Shown one piece after another: positions 26,718 through 35,436 of a stretch of 64,000 nucleotides of DNA. The notes beneath the pieces are model-generated. The model did not search any database. It saw only the letters and a program-made list of their open reading frames with translations, and had not been told where the DNA came from. The position numbers and the translations under genes are program-made. Every line of letters starts with the position of its first letter. The first letter of the stretch is position 1. Source of the stretch: Bacteroides faecalis (GTDB lineage: Bacteria; Bacteroidota; Bacteroidia; Bacteroidales; Bacteroidaceae); assembly GCF_003865075.1 (NCBI RefSeq), contig NZ_BHWB01000010.1, positions 1-64,000 of the forward strand, in the 5' to 3' direction.

Positions 26718-27602
26718 TTAGAAATTAAACTGAACTCCCACGCCTAATATTTCCTTAAACTGGACTCTTGATCCTTTACTACCGTCTTTCTGTACAATTT
26801 TCACGTCATCATCGTACATCAAATTAGTGGTCAATGTAGTTGAGAACCATTTATTGATAATCATATTCACCTGTACTTCCCAGTTCACATCTATATTCAA
26901 AGGTTTATGCAAATAATCCGAATATAGTTCCAGACGTGAATATACTGTCATATTTTTCAGAAACTCATAGTTTACCTCCCCTTTCAGGTTAGCACCAAAA
27001 CTCGAAAGTAGATGTTTACCGGGATCGACTCCATATGCTCCTTCATCGGACAAACGATCATTCAGCACAAATGTTCCACGCCATGCGGCAGGAGACAATA
27101 CAACAGTGAATATCTTACCCGGATCATAGGTGAAACCAAGACCGGTAGTTAGATAAGCAGGAGACATAAACTCAGAAATAGCCACATCCTTATTCACTTT
27201 ATAATCATATCCGGGTGAAAATTGAGTTTGAAAAGTCGCAAATGCACTGGCATACCAGTTTTTAGCTATCGAATACCCATAATTCGTATTCAAGTAGATT
27301 TTATCATTTGCTTTTCTCATGCCATCCTCACCGGTTTTATTCAATCCGTAAGACAGTTCGATACGGTTATTCCACAAATGTTTTCCTTTCTTATAATTAG
27401 CCTGATAAGCACCTTGTAAATCAAAAGCAATGGAATTATCGCCTCCGGCCGCCCAGTTTGTAAGGCTCACCTGTGTCATCTTCAATCCGGCAAATCCTTC
27501 TTTTGTCCAAGGAGAAGTATTTGTTGTATCAACCGTTTGGGCCGATAAAACTCCAGCGCTCAAGCATACAAGAGCGATGAAAAGAGATTGCATTTTATTC
27601 AT
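26718..27602 (-). CDS. DUF3078 family outer-membrane beta-barrel-like protein
   Basis: The 294-residue exported protein has a signal peptide (about 1-21). The DUF3078 hallmark is PWTKEGFAGLKMTQVSLTNW with AAGGDNSIAF. Alternating aromatic beta strands run to a C-terminal aromatic residue (VGVQFNF), which is typical of an outer-membrane barrel. The family is common in Bacteroidetes and has no defined function. It is probably monocistronic. An inverted repeat lies about 35-100 bp upstream in its leader region. Confidence 0.78.
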   Translation of the reverse strand: MNKMQSLFIALVCLSAGVLSAQTVDTTNTSPWTKEGFAGLKMTQVSLTNWAAGGDNSIAFDLQGAYQANYKKGKHLWNNRIELSYGLNKTGEDGMRKANDKIYLNTNYGYSIAKNWYASAFATFQTQFSPGYDYKVNKDVAISEFMSPAYLTTGLGFTYDPGKIFTVVLSPAAWRGTFVLNDRLSDEGAYGVDPGKHLLSSFGANLKGEVNYEFLKNMTVYSRLELYSDYLHKPLNIDVNWEVQVNMIINKWFSTTLTTNLMYDDDVKIVQKDGSKGSRVQFKEILGVGVQFNF

Positions 27603-27637
27603 ATAATATATAGTTGAGGTTTAGTATAAAAACACAC

Positions 27638-27699
27638 GACCTAATAAGAGCCGTTGAATTTGCTAAAAGCAAAATCGATATACAAGTTCTTATTAGGTC
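27638..27699. repeat. 12-bp perfect inverted repeat with nested hairpin
   Basis: GACCTAATAAGA (27638-27649) and TCTTATTAGGTC (27688-27699) pair around a 38-nt interior. The interior contains a second small hairpin (TTGC/GCAA near 27659-27673). The element lies downstream of tpx and upstream of the DUF3078 gene. It may end the tpx transcript (AT-rich flank, no clean T-run) or be a leader structure. Confidence 0.55.
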
Positions 27700-27757
27700 A
27701 AAAATTTTAAGATCTATTGTTTGTTCTTGTTGAAGAACAAATAAGAAATGAAATTAT

Positions 27758-28258
27758 TTATTTCACAGCAGCTAATGCTTTATCATAATCGGGTTCCTGA
27801 GTAATTTCCGGAACCAACTCCGTATAAGCTACTTTTCCATCTTTTCCTATCACGACTACTGCACGTGCCAGCAATCCAGCTAATGGACCATCTGCCATAC
27901 GTACACCATAACTCTCATCAAAATCAGAAAAACGGAAATCCGACAATGGCGTCACATTTTCAATTCCTTCTGTTGTACAGAAACGTCCATGTGCAAAAGG
28001 AAGATCTTTAGAAATAGCTAGCACGACTGTATCTTTTAAACCGGCAGCCAATTTGTTGAACTTGCGAACTGATGTAGCACAAACACCTGTATCCAGACTT
28101 GGGAAAATATTTAGAATCACATTTTTACCATTTAGGTCTTTCAGCGAGAAAGAAGATAAATCTGTTTTCACCAGCTCAAAATCAGGAGCTACTTTACCAA
28201 CTTGTATAAATTCACCGATCAGTTTCACCGGTTGTCCTTTGAATTTTGTTGTTGCCAT
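27758..28258 (-). CDS. tpx: thiol peroxidase Tpx
   Basis: The 166-residue protein is an atypical 2-Cys peroxiredoxin that reduces peroxides with electrons from thioredoxin. The peroxidatic Cys60 is in PSLDTGVCATS and the resolving Cys94 is in GRFCTTEG. The helper Arg is in SDFRFSDFDESYGV. Length and spacing of the two cysteines are standard. It is transcribed alone, divergently from the HdeD-like gene across 135 bp. Confidence 0.95.
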   Translation of the reverse strand: MATTKFKGQPVKLIGEFIQVGKVAPDFELVKTDLSSFSLKDLNGKNVILNIFPSLDTGVCATSVRKFNKLAAGLKDTVVLAISKDLPFAHGRFCTTEGIENVTPLSDFRFSDFDESYGVRMADGPLAGLLARAVVVIGKDGKVAYTELVPEITQEPDYDKALAAVK

Positions 28259-28393
28259 AATGCATCTATATTTTTAAATTACTTTATTATTACAACAATC
28301 GAAAGTCTAAATATGTTCAAAGGCAAACCTTTTCTAAAATCAATTTGTTATTCATCCACAAATCATCAAGTATTTATCTAAAATAAAAAATGT

Positions 28394-28963
28394 ATGGAAA
28401 CAGTATTCAATGAGATTAAAGATTCAGTGAAAAATTGGTGGACTTCTCTCCTATTAGGAATCGTGTATATCATCGTGGCTCTAAGCCTTATGTTCTCACC
28501 TCTTAGCAGCTACATGGCTCTAAGTATTATTTTTAGCATCTCCATGCTAATCAGCGGTATTCTGGAAATCATTTTTGCTCTTAGCAATCGACAGACAGTT
28601 CCAAGCTGGGGATGGTATATTGTCGGAGGTATCATAGACTTCATTCTAGGTGTTTACCTGATTGCTTATCCAATGGTAAGCATGGAAGTTATCCCAATTA
28701 TCATTGCTTTCTGGCTTATGTTCCGGGGCTTCTCTTCAACCGGATACTCCATTGATCTAAAACGTTATGGTACCCGAGATTGGGGATGGTATATGGCATT
28801 TGGTATTCTTGCCATTATCTGTTCTTTATTAATTTTATGGCAACCGGCCATCGGAGCTTTGTATGCTGTATATATGATTTCTTTCACCTTTCTCATCATC
28901 GGACTTTTCCGCGTCATGCTTTCGTTCGAACTGAGAAGAATACATAAAAGAAAACAACTCTAA
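28394..28963 (+). CDS. HdeD family (DUF308) membrane protein
   Basis: The 189-residue protein has six predicted transmembrane helices in the paired pattern of the DUF308 repeat (YIIVALSLMFSPLSSYMALS, WGWYIVGGIIDFILGVYLIA, WGWYMAFGILAIICSLLILW). HdeD in E. coli is linked to acid resistance, but most members have no known function. It appears monocistronic and ends at a strong hairpin. Confidence 0.85.
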   Translation: METVFNEIKDSVKNWWTSLLLGIVYIIVALSLMFSPLSSYMALSIIFSISMLISGILEIIFALSNRQTVPSWGWYIVGGIIDFILGVYLIAYPMVSMEVIPIIIAFWLMFRGFSSTGYSIDLKRYGTRDWGWYMAFGILAIICSLLILWQPAIGALYAVYMISFTFLIIGLFRVMLSFELRRIHKRKQL

Positions 28964-28983
28964 GCTAATCCTATCTCTCTATT

Positions 28984-29017
28984 GTAGCCGGAGTATTCAG
29001 TGAATATTTCCGGCTAC
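28984..29017 (+). terminator. hairpin after the HdeD-like gene
   Basis: GTAGCCGGA (28984-28992) and TCCGGCTAC (29009-29017) form a perfect 9-bp stem, extended inside by TATTC/GAATA. A T-rich tract follows. The neighbours converge. Confidence 0.7.
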
Positions 29018-29087
29018 TTAGTTTATTTTCAGGAATTCGTTGTGTATCTGCAACACTCCATCAATCTAATAACCATGAAAAGAGATA

Positions 29088-31409
29088 TCATTTATCTTTT
29101 TTGAGTCTAAAGCTTGTTTCAACTACCTTGTAGTCGTATTCTTTATAATTACCCAAATTCAAACTATCCATTTCATCCCATGCCACCAGGCAATGATGTT
29201 TCTGAGCTATGATATAGGCAGAAGTTGTATCTTCATTTCTAGTATATCCCATCATCTCATGAGAAGCATTCCAACGGAGATGTTCACATTTTGCAAGATT
29301 CTTCATCATCTCATTCAGTTGTTGGCTGGCATCAGGATAATTAATACCTGTATCTGTTACTACTTTACTAGAGAAACACTCACAAATACGATTTAACTCA
29401 TCTAAACCAACATCATACATTCCTGCTAGCCGAAGCTTAGTAACCACATGATAGACATTCGCCATATCCTGAGATTCTTGTCGCTTTATATCTTGGATAA
29501 CAAAGTGCCTGATAGTCGGTTTGGCTTTAGGATTATTTTTACTTCTATATTTTTCTATGGTTGTATTTACATTATGCCTGTTATTCCAGAGTTTCGAATA
29601 TTCAGGACTCTCCATGTCAGCTACCGGTTTATCTTCATAAACATTCAAGAATCCCATTGCATCCTTTTTAACTCTATCGTTCACTACCATATCATAAGTG
29701 AACACTTCTTTTGTAGTTCCAAAAATTATAATTTCTCCAAGACTCTCCCGGTTACTTTGATTATAATAGCTCGCAATATCCTTCAATTGAATGCTTTTCT
29801 CTGAGTTATAAGAGCTTCTGACAAAAATTTTAAAATGTTCTAAGTTATTCTCCCTGTATCGACAAGCAAATTCATACAAGTTTATGGCAAATGATATACT
29901 CTTCTGATCGTCCCCAATAGCAATTACTACATAATTAAGTTGATGTATTACCTCACGTAGTTTATCCCAGAACTGTGGTGTCTGGTTCGAACACTGAATA
30001 AGTTCTACTTCATTATTACCAACCAGTGCGGGAGCTTTCATATAAAAGTCGCCTCGCAAAGCATCCATATTCTGGTCTATGGCATAACATTTAAATGCAC
30101 TTTTTTGTCCATCTTCTCCCACAAAAGCCCCAAACTCATAGAGGAATTTCAGTGTATCTCGCCCTGTTTCACCAAAGCCAACAATTAAAGCTGTGAAAGG
30201 CGACTGAACAACAGCACGACTTGTATCCTTCTTCACAAAATTTACCGGATGATAAGCCGGATTCATTTTCAATGATAGTACCGATAGATAAGAAGAATCT
30301 ATTATGCGTACAGTGATGTTCGATGTTTCATTTCCATCCAATGCCATATCCTCAAGAATAACGTTTTGGTTATCACGTCTGGCATGACAATAAATGTTTA
30401 TAGGTTTGTTTTGTAAACTGGCATCACCTTTAGAGGCTGCCAATCGCATTATTAAAGTTGATTTAATATTATCATCCTCATTATCAGACAAGAAAAATAT
30501 TTTTGCGGAATTAGCTTTTTTCAGCAGTCTGCCAAGGACTTTCAATCCAACTCTCTTAAAGAGAGTCCATTCTTTAGAAGTTTCTTCAGCAACTACATCG
30601 TCTGCCGAAAGATTTTTATTACTATAGATCACCAATGCATTAAGATTCTCACATTTATCCAATTTGCTTTTTCCATGTGAACTTCCGCTAAAGAAATGGC
30701 TGAATGTGAATCTTTGATGACTGCCACTTTCTTCCGAAGGCAGAGCGACAAATATAATTTTATAGTTCTCTACCTTATTATGTTTTTCTTTCTTCAATTT
30801 TTCTCTTTTGGCTCTCTCTACCTCAATGATATCTCTGGCCAAAGTGAATGAAATGTCATTAAATCCCCAGAATATATAAAGATTCAGTTTTTTACCGAAG
30901 ATTGTCCGGACCCAGAGTATAATCATTCGAATCCATGAGATTAAACGGAAACCTAATAGTTGAACGACAAATATAGCACTCACTAACACCGCCAAGAAAT
31001 GAACTAAAGAGAAAGCAGACATATAGATTGGGCAATGATGCCATACTTCATCGACCTCTATCAGATCAGAGTGTGAAATAAACATCTCTAATGAAGACAA
31101 GACAGATCGGAATCCCAAAGCAATAAAATTCCATTCGGAACCGGAATTTTCTTCATTATATCCTATTCCGTAGAGGATTACCCCAAAAAGAAATATAGCC
31201 AGAGCGATGTATTTTAAATGATTGATTACAAAACGCCGGGAAGTTTTAAAGCTAAATATGACCGCCAATATAGCAAGCAATGCTATAAATATTCCAAGTG
31301 AATAATAACCATCATGTAACAAATTAGTTAATAAACCATTGTTCTCCACGTCAATCTCTACTGTTTTCGAAACTTCTGCCATACACCCACTAATTACATT
31401 TTCCAACAT
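29088..31409 (-). CDS. membrane protein with tandem RCK-like Rossmann domains and RyR-like C-terminus
   Basis: The 773-residue protein has three predicted transmembrane helices (about 36-53, 64-83, 130-153). A first Rossmann-like segment follows (about 175-390), with NLYIFWGFNDISFTLARD and SAKIFFLSDNEDDNIKSTLI, the latter like the acidic ribose-binding loop region of TrkA-N/RCK domains. A second Rossmann domain (about 405-600) carries LIVGFGETGRDTLKFL, a clear GxGxxG nucleotide site. The C-terminus (about 704-765), with KCEHLRWNASHEMMGY and HHCLVAWDEM, resembles the bacterial RyR domain, which binds small ligands. This layout suggests a membrane ligand sensor or a gated ion channel. No selectivity filter is obvious. 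It is monocistronic; I know no characterised relative. Confidence 0.7.
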   Translation of the reverse strand: MLENVISGCMAEVSKTVEIDVENNGLLTNLLHDGYYSLGIFIALLAILAVIFSFKTSRRFVINHLKYIALAIFLFGVILYGIGYNEENSGSEWNFIALGFRSVLSSLEMFISHSDLIEVDEVWHHCPIYMSAFSLVHFLAVLVSAIFVVQLLGFRLISWIRMIILWVRTIFGKKLNLYIFWGFNDISFTLARDIIEVERAKREKLKKEKHNKVENYKIIFVALPSEESGSHQRFTFSHFFSGSSHGKSKLDKCENLNALVIYSNKNLSADDVVAEETSKEWTLFKRVGLKVLGRLLKKANSAKIFFLSDNEDDNIKSTLIMRLAASKGDASLQNKPINIYCHARRDNQNVILEDMALDGNETSNITVRIIDSSYLSVLSLKMNPAYHPVNFVKKDTSRAVVQSPFTALIVGFGETGRDTLKFLYEFGAFVGEDGQKSAFKCYAIDQNMDALRGDFYMKAPALVGNNEVELIQCSNQTPQFWDKLREVIHQLNYVVIAIGDDQKSISFAINLYEFACRYRENNLEHFKIFVRSSYNSEKSIQLKDIASYYNQSNRESLGEIIIFGTTKEVFTYDMVVNDRVKKDAMGFLNVYEDKPVADMESPEYSKLWNNRHNVNTTIEKYRSKNNPKAKPTIRHFVIQDIKRQESQDMANVYHVVTKLRLAGMYDVGLDELNRICECFSSKVVTDTGINYPDASQQLNEMMKNLAKCEHLRWNASHEMMGYTRNEDTTSAYIIAQKHHCLVAWDEMDSLNLGNYKEYDYKVVETSFRLKKDK

Positions 31410-31739
31410 AACAACAAATTATTGGTGATTATTTATTTTTATCGCGAAACTTCTGTGCTCTTAATTGAGAGATTCCATTTCGACAAAATTAGTGATAGCT
31501 TAGCACATACAGATATTTTTATTCATTTATTTGCACGGAAATATTGAAAAACAAAGAACTTTACTTAAATACTATTCCTTTTACTACAATATTAATCACT
31601 TGAATTAGCACTGCTCACACAATTTAATCATCGTCAAAATCACTCGTTTATTTTTTATTCCTCTCTAATTTTCGGTTTTATTCCTTATATTTGTAGCCAA
31701 TTTACATAAATCAATTAATTTAAAAAAAGAAAAAAGATT
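31410..31739. promoter_or_regulatory. divergent control region with DUF4494 operon promoter
   Basis: This 330-bp AT-rich gap lies between two divergent genes. On the plus strand TATATTTG at 31686-31693 matches the Bacteroides -7 consensus, 47 bp before the DUF4494 ATG. A -33 candidate (TTTTCGG) is weaker. I found no clear promoter for the minus-strand RCK/RyR gene and no repeats or ORFs. Confidence 0.5.
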
Positions 31740-32219
31740 ATGGCAATGCATACATGGTTCGAATGTAAAATCCGTTATGAAAAAGTAATGGAGAATGGAA
31801 TGCAAAAGAAAGTAACCGAACCTTATCTTGTTGATGCTCTTAGTTTTACGGAAGCAGAAGCACGTATTATTGAAGAGATGACACCGTTTATATCAGGAGA
31901 GTTCACAGTTTCGGATATCAAACGTGCCAACTATAGCGAATTGTTTTCCAGTGATGAAGAAAGTGCTGATCGTTGGTTCAAATGCAAACTCATCTTTATC
32001 ACTCTTGACGAGAAAAGCGGTGCTGAGAAAAAGACTTCTACACAAGTATTGGTGCAGGCTGCCGACTTACGCGATGCAGTTAAGAAACTGGATGAAGGTA
32101 TGAAAGGTACAATGGCAGATTATCAAATTGGTTCAGTAGCCGAAACTGCTATTATGGATGTATATCCTTATAGCGCCGAACCTAATGATAAACCGGAATT
32201 TGATCCTAATAAAGCATAA
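31740..32219 (+). CDS. DUF4494 family protein
   Basis: The 159-residue protein matches a Bacteroidetes-only family of unknown function (start MHTWFECKIRYEKVMENG). It consists of two related halves: TWFECKIRYEKV in the first is echoed by RWFKCKLIFITLDEKSG in the second, and both are followed by acidic helices. This suggests an internal duplication. It has no signal peptide. It sits 6 bp before the YggS-like gene, and the three-gene operon continues with a DHOD-like enzyme, so a role near amino-acid or cofactor metabolism is possible but unproven. Confidence 0.82.
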   Translation: MAMHTWFECKIRYEKVMENGMQKKVTEPYLVDALSFTEAEARIIEEMTPFISGEFTVSDIKRANYSELFSSDEESADRWFKCKLIFITLDEKSGAEKKTSTQVLVQAADLRDAVKKLDEGMKGTMADYQIGSVAETAIMDVYPYSAEPNDKPEFDPNKA

Positions 32220-32225
32220 ATAATC

Positions 32226-32900
32226 ATGAGTATTGCTGACAATTTAAAGCAAGTACTAACCGAACTTCCCCAAGGAGTCCGGCTAGTTGCTGTCTCAAAA
32301 TTCCATCCCAATGAAGCGATAGAAGAAGCGTATCAGGCGGGACAGCGTATTTTTGGAGAAAGCAAAGTGCAGGAAATGACAGCGAAATACGAAAGTTTGC
32401 CGAAAGACATCGAGTGGCATTTCATTGGACATTTGCAAACGAACAAGATCAAATACATGATACCATACGTAGCAATGATACATGGAATTGATACTTATAA
32501 ATTATTGGAGGAAGTAAACAAACAAGCTGCCAAAGCAAACCGCATAGTGAACTGCCTGTTACAAATTCACGTTGCCCGAGAAGAAACCAAGTTCGGATTT
32601 ACTCCAGAAGAATGCAAAGAAATGTTAGCTGCAGGAGCATGGAAAGAACTCTCCCATATACGTCTCTGCGGACTTATGGGAATGGCTAGCAATACAGATA
32701 ATACTGAACAAATAGACAGTGAATTCCGTTTACTTGATAGACTCTTTCAGGAAATAAAAACAACTTGGTTTGCTGATTCAACCCACTTTCGCGAGCTCTC
32801 GATGGGTATGTCACATGATTATCACCAAGCGATTGCCGCAGGAAGTACAATGGTACGTGTAGGAAGCAAAATTTTCGGAGAAAGAAATTACAATAATTAA
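32226..32900 (+). CDS. YggS/PLPBP family pyridoxal phosphate homeostasis protein
   Basis: The 224-residue protein is a single TIM-barrel of the alanine-racemase N-domain type. The PLP lysine lies in LVAVSKFHP (about residue 26). Other family features are FGESKVQEM, WHFIGHLQTNK and LSMGMSHDY. Members bind PLP without known catalysis and keep PLP and amino-acid pools balanced. It is the middle gene of the DUF4494-YggS-DHOD-like operon, with gaps of 6 and 15 bp. Confidence 0.93.
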   Translation: MSIADNLKQVLTELPQGVRLVAVSKFHPNEAIEEAYQAGQRIFGESKVQEMTAKYESLPKDIEWHFIGHLQTNKIKYMIPYVAMIHGIDTYKLLEEVNKQAAKANRIVNCLLQIHVAREETKFGFTPEECKEMLAAGAWKELSHIRLCGLMGMASNTDNTEQIDSEFRLLDRLFQEIKTTWFADSTHFRELSMGMSHDYHQAIAAGSTMVRVGSKIFGERNYNN

Positions 32901-32915
32901 TCAATCTTAATTACC

Positions 32916-33893
32916 ATGGCCGATTTAAAAACTACTTTTGCAGGACTTTCACTTAGAAACCCTATTGTTATTGGTAGCTCGGGGCTAACCAACAGTGCTG
33001 GCAAAAATAAAAGACTAGCCGATGCTGGTGCAGGTGCTATTGTACTGAAATCACTTTTCGAAGAACAAATTCTGATGGAAGCAGATCAGTTGAAAGATCC
33101 CGCTTACTATCCGGAAGGCAGTGACTATTTAGAAGAATACATCCGCGAGCATAAGTTATCTGAATATCTAGCTTTGATCAAAGAAAGCAAAGAAGTTTGC
33201 TCCGTTCCAATCATCGCCAGTATTAATTGTTATACAGATTCCGAATGGATCGACTTTGCCAAACACATTGAAGAGGCAGGTGCCGACGCTTTGGAAATCA
33301 ATATACTGGCTTTACAATCGGATATACAATACACATACGGTTCATTTGAACAACGTCATATCGATATTTTATCTCACATCAAAAAGACAATCAAGATTCC
33401 GGTAATCATGAAGCTTGGTGATAACTTAAGTAATCCTGTGGCATTAATTAATCAATTATATGCAAACGGTGCAGCTGCAGTTGTTCTCTTTAACCGTTTT
33501 TATCAACCGGATATCAATATCGAGAAAATGGAGCATACATCCGGTGAAATATTCAGTACAGCCTCAGCTCTTTCCACACCACTTCGTTGGATTGGAATTG
33601 CCTCTTCTGCAATAGACAAGATCGATTATGCAGCCTCTGGAGGGGTAGCAGATCCGGAATCCGTTGTTAAAGCAATCCTGGCCGGTGCTTCAGCTGTGGA
33701 AGTTTGCAGTGCCATCTACCAGAATACCAATATGTTTATCGGAGAAGCTACACGCTTCCTTAGCACTTGGATGGACCGAAAAGGATTTGAGACAATTGCT
33801 CAGTTCAAAGGAAAACTGAATGCCAAAGATGTACAAGGTATCAATACTTTCGAACGTACTCAATTCTTAAAATACTTCGGAAAGAAAGAATAA
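32916..33893 (+). CDS. dihydroorotate dehydrogenase-like FMN protein
   Basis: The 325-residue protein has the FMN TIM-barrel of the DHOD family: TTFAGLSLRNPIVIGSSGLT at the start, PVIMKLGDNLSNPVAL in the middle, and the phosphate-binding part IASSGGVADPE-like (AASGGVADPES) plus ILAGASAVEVCSAIY near the end. Class 1 DHODs have a catalytic Cys or Ser loop with an N-x-S-C-P-N type motif. Here the matching place reads ALEINILALQ, so that motif is missing. I therefore call it DHOD-like and not PyrD. A related reductase reaction is possible. It is the last gene of the DUF4494 operon and is ended by a long hairpin. Confidence 0.82.
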   Translation: MADLKTTFAGLSLRNPIVIGSSGLTNSAGKNKRLADAGAGAIVLKSLFEEQILMEADQLKDPAYYPEGSDYLEEYIREHKLSEYLALIKESKEVCSVPIIASINCYTDSEWIDFAKHIEEAGADALEINILALQSDIQYTYGSFEQRHIDILSHIKKTIKIPVIMKLGDNLSNPVALINQLYANGAAAVVLFNRFYQPDINIEKMEHTSGEIFSTASALSTPLRWIGIASSAIDKIDYAASGGVADPESVVKAILAGASAVEVCSAIYQNTNMFIGEATRFLSTWMDRKGFETIAQFKGKLNAKDVQGINTFERTQFLKYFGKKE

Positions 33894-33915
33894 ATTTGAA
33901 TGAAGAATTAAATAT

Positions 33916-33977
33916 GAAGAATGAAGAATTACTATGCAGCATTATAGCGCTAGCCAATTCTTCATTCTTCTTTTTTT
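33916..33977. terminator. bidirectional 15-bp hairpin terminator
   Basis: GAAGAATGAAGAATT (33916-33930) and AATTCTTCATTCTTC (33956-33970) form a perfect 15-bp stem, followed by seven T at 33971-33977. The flanking genes converge, so it can serve both. Confidence 0.8.
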
Positions 33978-33979
33978 AA

Positions 33980-35305
33980 TTACAGCAGGTTGCTTGCTAA
34001 TTCACTAAGTTCGCTTCGCTCACCTTTCACAAGATTGACGTGTGCAAAGATGTTTTGATCCTTCATACGGTCAATCATGTAAACCAAACCATTGGATTGA
34101 CTATCTAGGTAGGGCTGGTCAATTTGCTGTATATCACCGGTAAATACCATTTTTGTACCTTCTCCGGCACGTGTGATAATAGTTTTTATTTCGTTCGGAG
34201 TTAAGTTCTGAGCTTCATCAATAATACAATACATTTCACTTAAGCTTCGTCCCCGGATAAAGGCTAATGCTTCAATAACCAGTTGCTCACTCTTCTGCAT
34301 ATCCTCAATCCGCTTCACCTCATTTGAATTAGAAGCAAACTGACGTTTAATCACATTCAAGTTATCAAATAAAGGTTGCATATAAGGAGCCACCTTTTCC
34401 TGAGCATCACCCGGGAGGAAACCTATATCCTTATTAGAAAGAGCTACTACGGGACGAGCCAATAAAATCTGTTTGTATTCCGTCAATTTACCTAAAGCTG
34501 CGGCAAGAGCCAATAACGTTTTACCGGTTCCTGCTTTTCCTGTCAGTGCCACCAACTTCACGTTCGGATCATTCAAAATTTCAAAAGCAAAACTTTGTTC
34601 GGCATTACGTGGCTCAATCCCATAGTTACGTGCTTTCGTTACCCGAGTAATGGTATGTGTGAAAGGATTATATCGTGCCAATACACTATTTCTATCACTC
34701 TTTAGAATAAAACATTCATTAGGGTGAACCAAATCTTTAAAATCAAATTCTCCCAGATCGATTCCCTCTTTTGAAGAATAGATACGGTCGATTAATGCAG
34801 GATCTACATTATCAAATATCTCATTCGACTTTTCAAAGATATCCACATTGAGCACCTTATCCGTAATATAATCTTCGCAAAGAATACCAATAGAACGCGC
34901 CTTCATACGCAGATTTACATCTTTTGTCACCAGGACCGTTTTTACTTTCGGATTCTTTGCTGCCAGATATTCAGCCACTGCCAAAATCAAATGGTCCGGT
35001 TTCTTTACTGGAAACGATTCCTGCACTTTAGGAGCTTCCACATGTCCAGTCACAATAAACAGACGCCCCATGCCTTCACCCAATTTCACTCCTTTAGAGA
35101 AAAGATCATCATCAGTCAATGTATCCAGTTCGCGAACAAACTCACGAGCATTATAATTTATTTGTTCATTTCCTTTTTTGAACTTATCCAGTTCTTCCAA
35201 TACAACAATAGGGAGATAAATATCATTTTCCTGAAAATTCTTCAAACAATTATAGTCGTGAAGAATAACGTTCGTGTCTAATACAAAATTTTTCTTGGTT
35301 CCCAT
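33980..35305 (-). CDS. PhoH family ATPase with N-terminal PIN domain
   Basis: The 441-residue protein joins a PIN-type RNase domain (about 1-135: FVLDTNVILHDYN and VVLEELDKFKKG give the acidic site) to a PhoH-type P-loop ATPase (about 225-435). Walker A is LTGKAGTGKTLLALAAAL and Walker B is MYCIIDEAQNLTPNEI. The arrangement is that of PhoH2/YlaK proteins, thought to be RNA helicase-nucleases. It begins after a short leader, is not in an operon, and converges with the DHOD-like gene. It is not directly linked to the Pst cluster despite the PhoH name. Confidence 0.92.
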   Translation of the reverse strand: MGTKKNFVLDTNVILHDYNCLKNFQENDIYLPIVVLEELDKFKKGNEQINYNAREFVRELDTLTDDDLFSKGVKLGEGMGRLFIVTGHVEAPKVQESFPVKKPDHLILAVAEYLAAKNPKVKTVLVTKDVNLRMKARSIGILCEDYITDKVLNVDIFEKSNEIFDNVDPALIDRIYSSKEGIDLGEFDFKDLVHPNECFILKSDRNSVLARYNPFTHTITRVTKARNYGIEPRNAEQSFAFEILNDPNVKLVALTGKAGTGKTLLALAAALGKLTEYKQILLARPVVALSNKDIGFLPGDAQEKVAPYMQPLFDNLNVIKRQFASNSNEVKRIEDMQKSEQLVIEALAFIRGRSLSEMYCIIDEAQNLTPNEIKTIITRAGEGTKMVFTGDIQQIDQPYLDSQSNGLVYMIDRMKDQNIFAHVNLVKGERSELSELASNLL

Positions 35306-35436
35306 GATTTCTTAGATTTTAATGTTGATATTTGCAATCTCATTCATCAATCACTTGTGTAATGACTGATTGATGGTTCTAAAGATAAACAAATTACCGG
35401 GCAAAAAAGATTGTCCTAAGTTAAATTTTATAAAAC

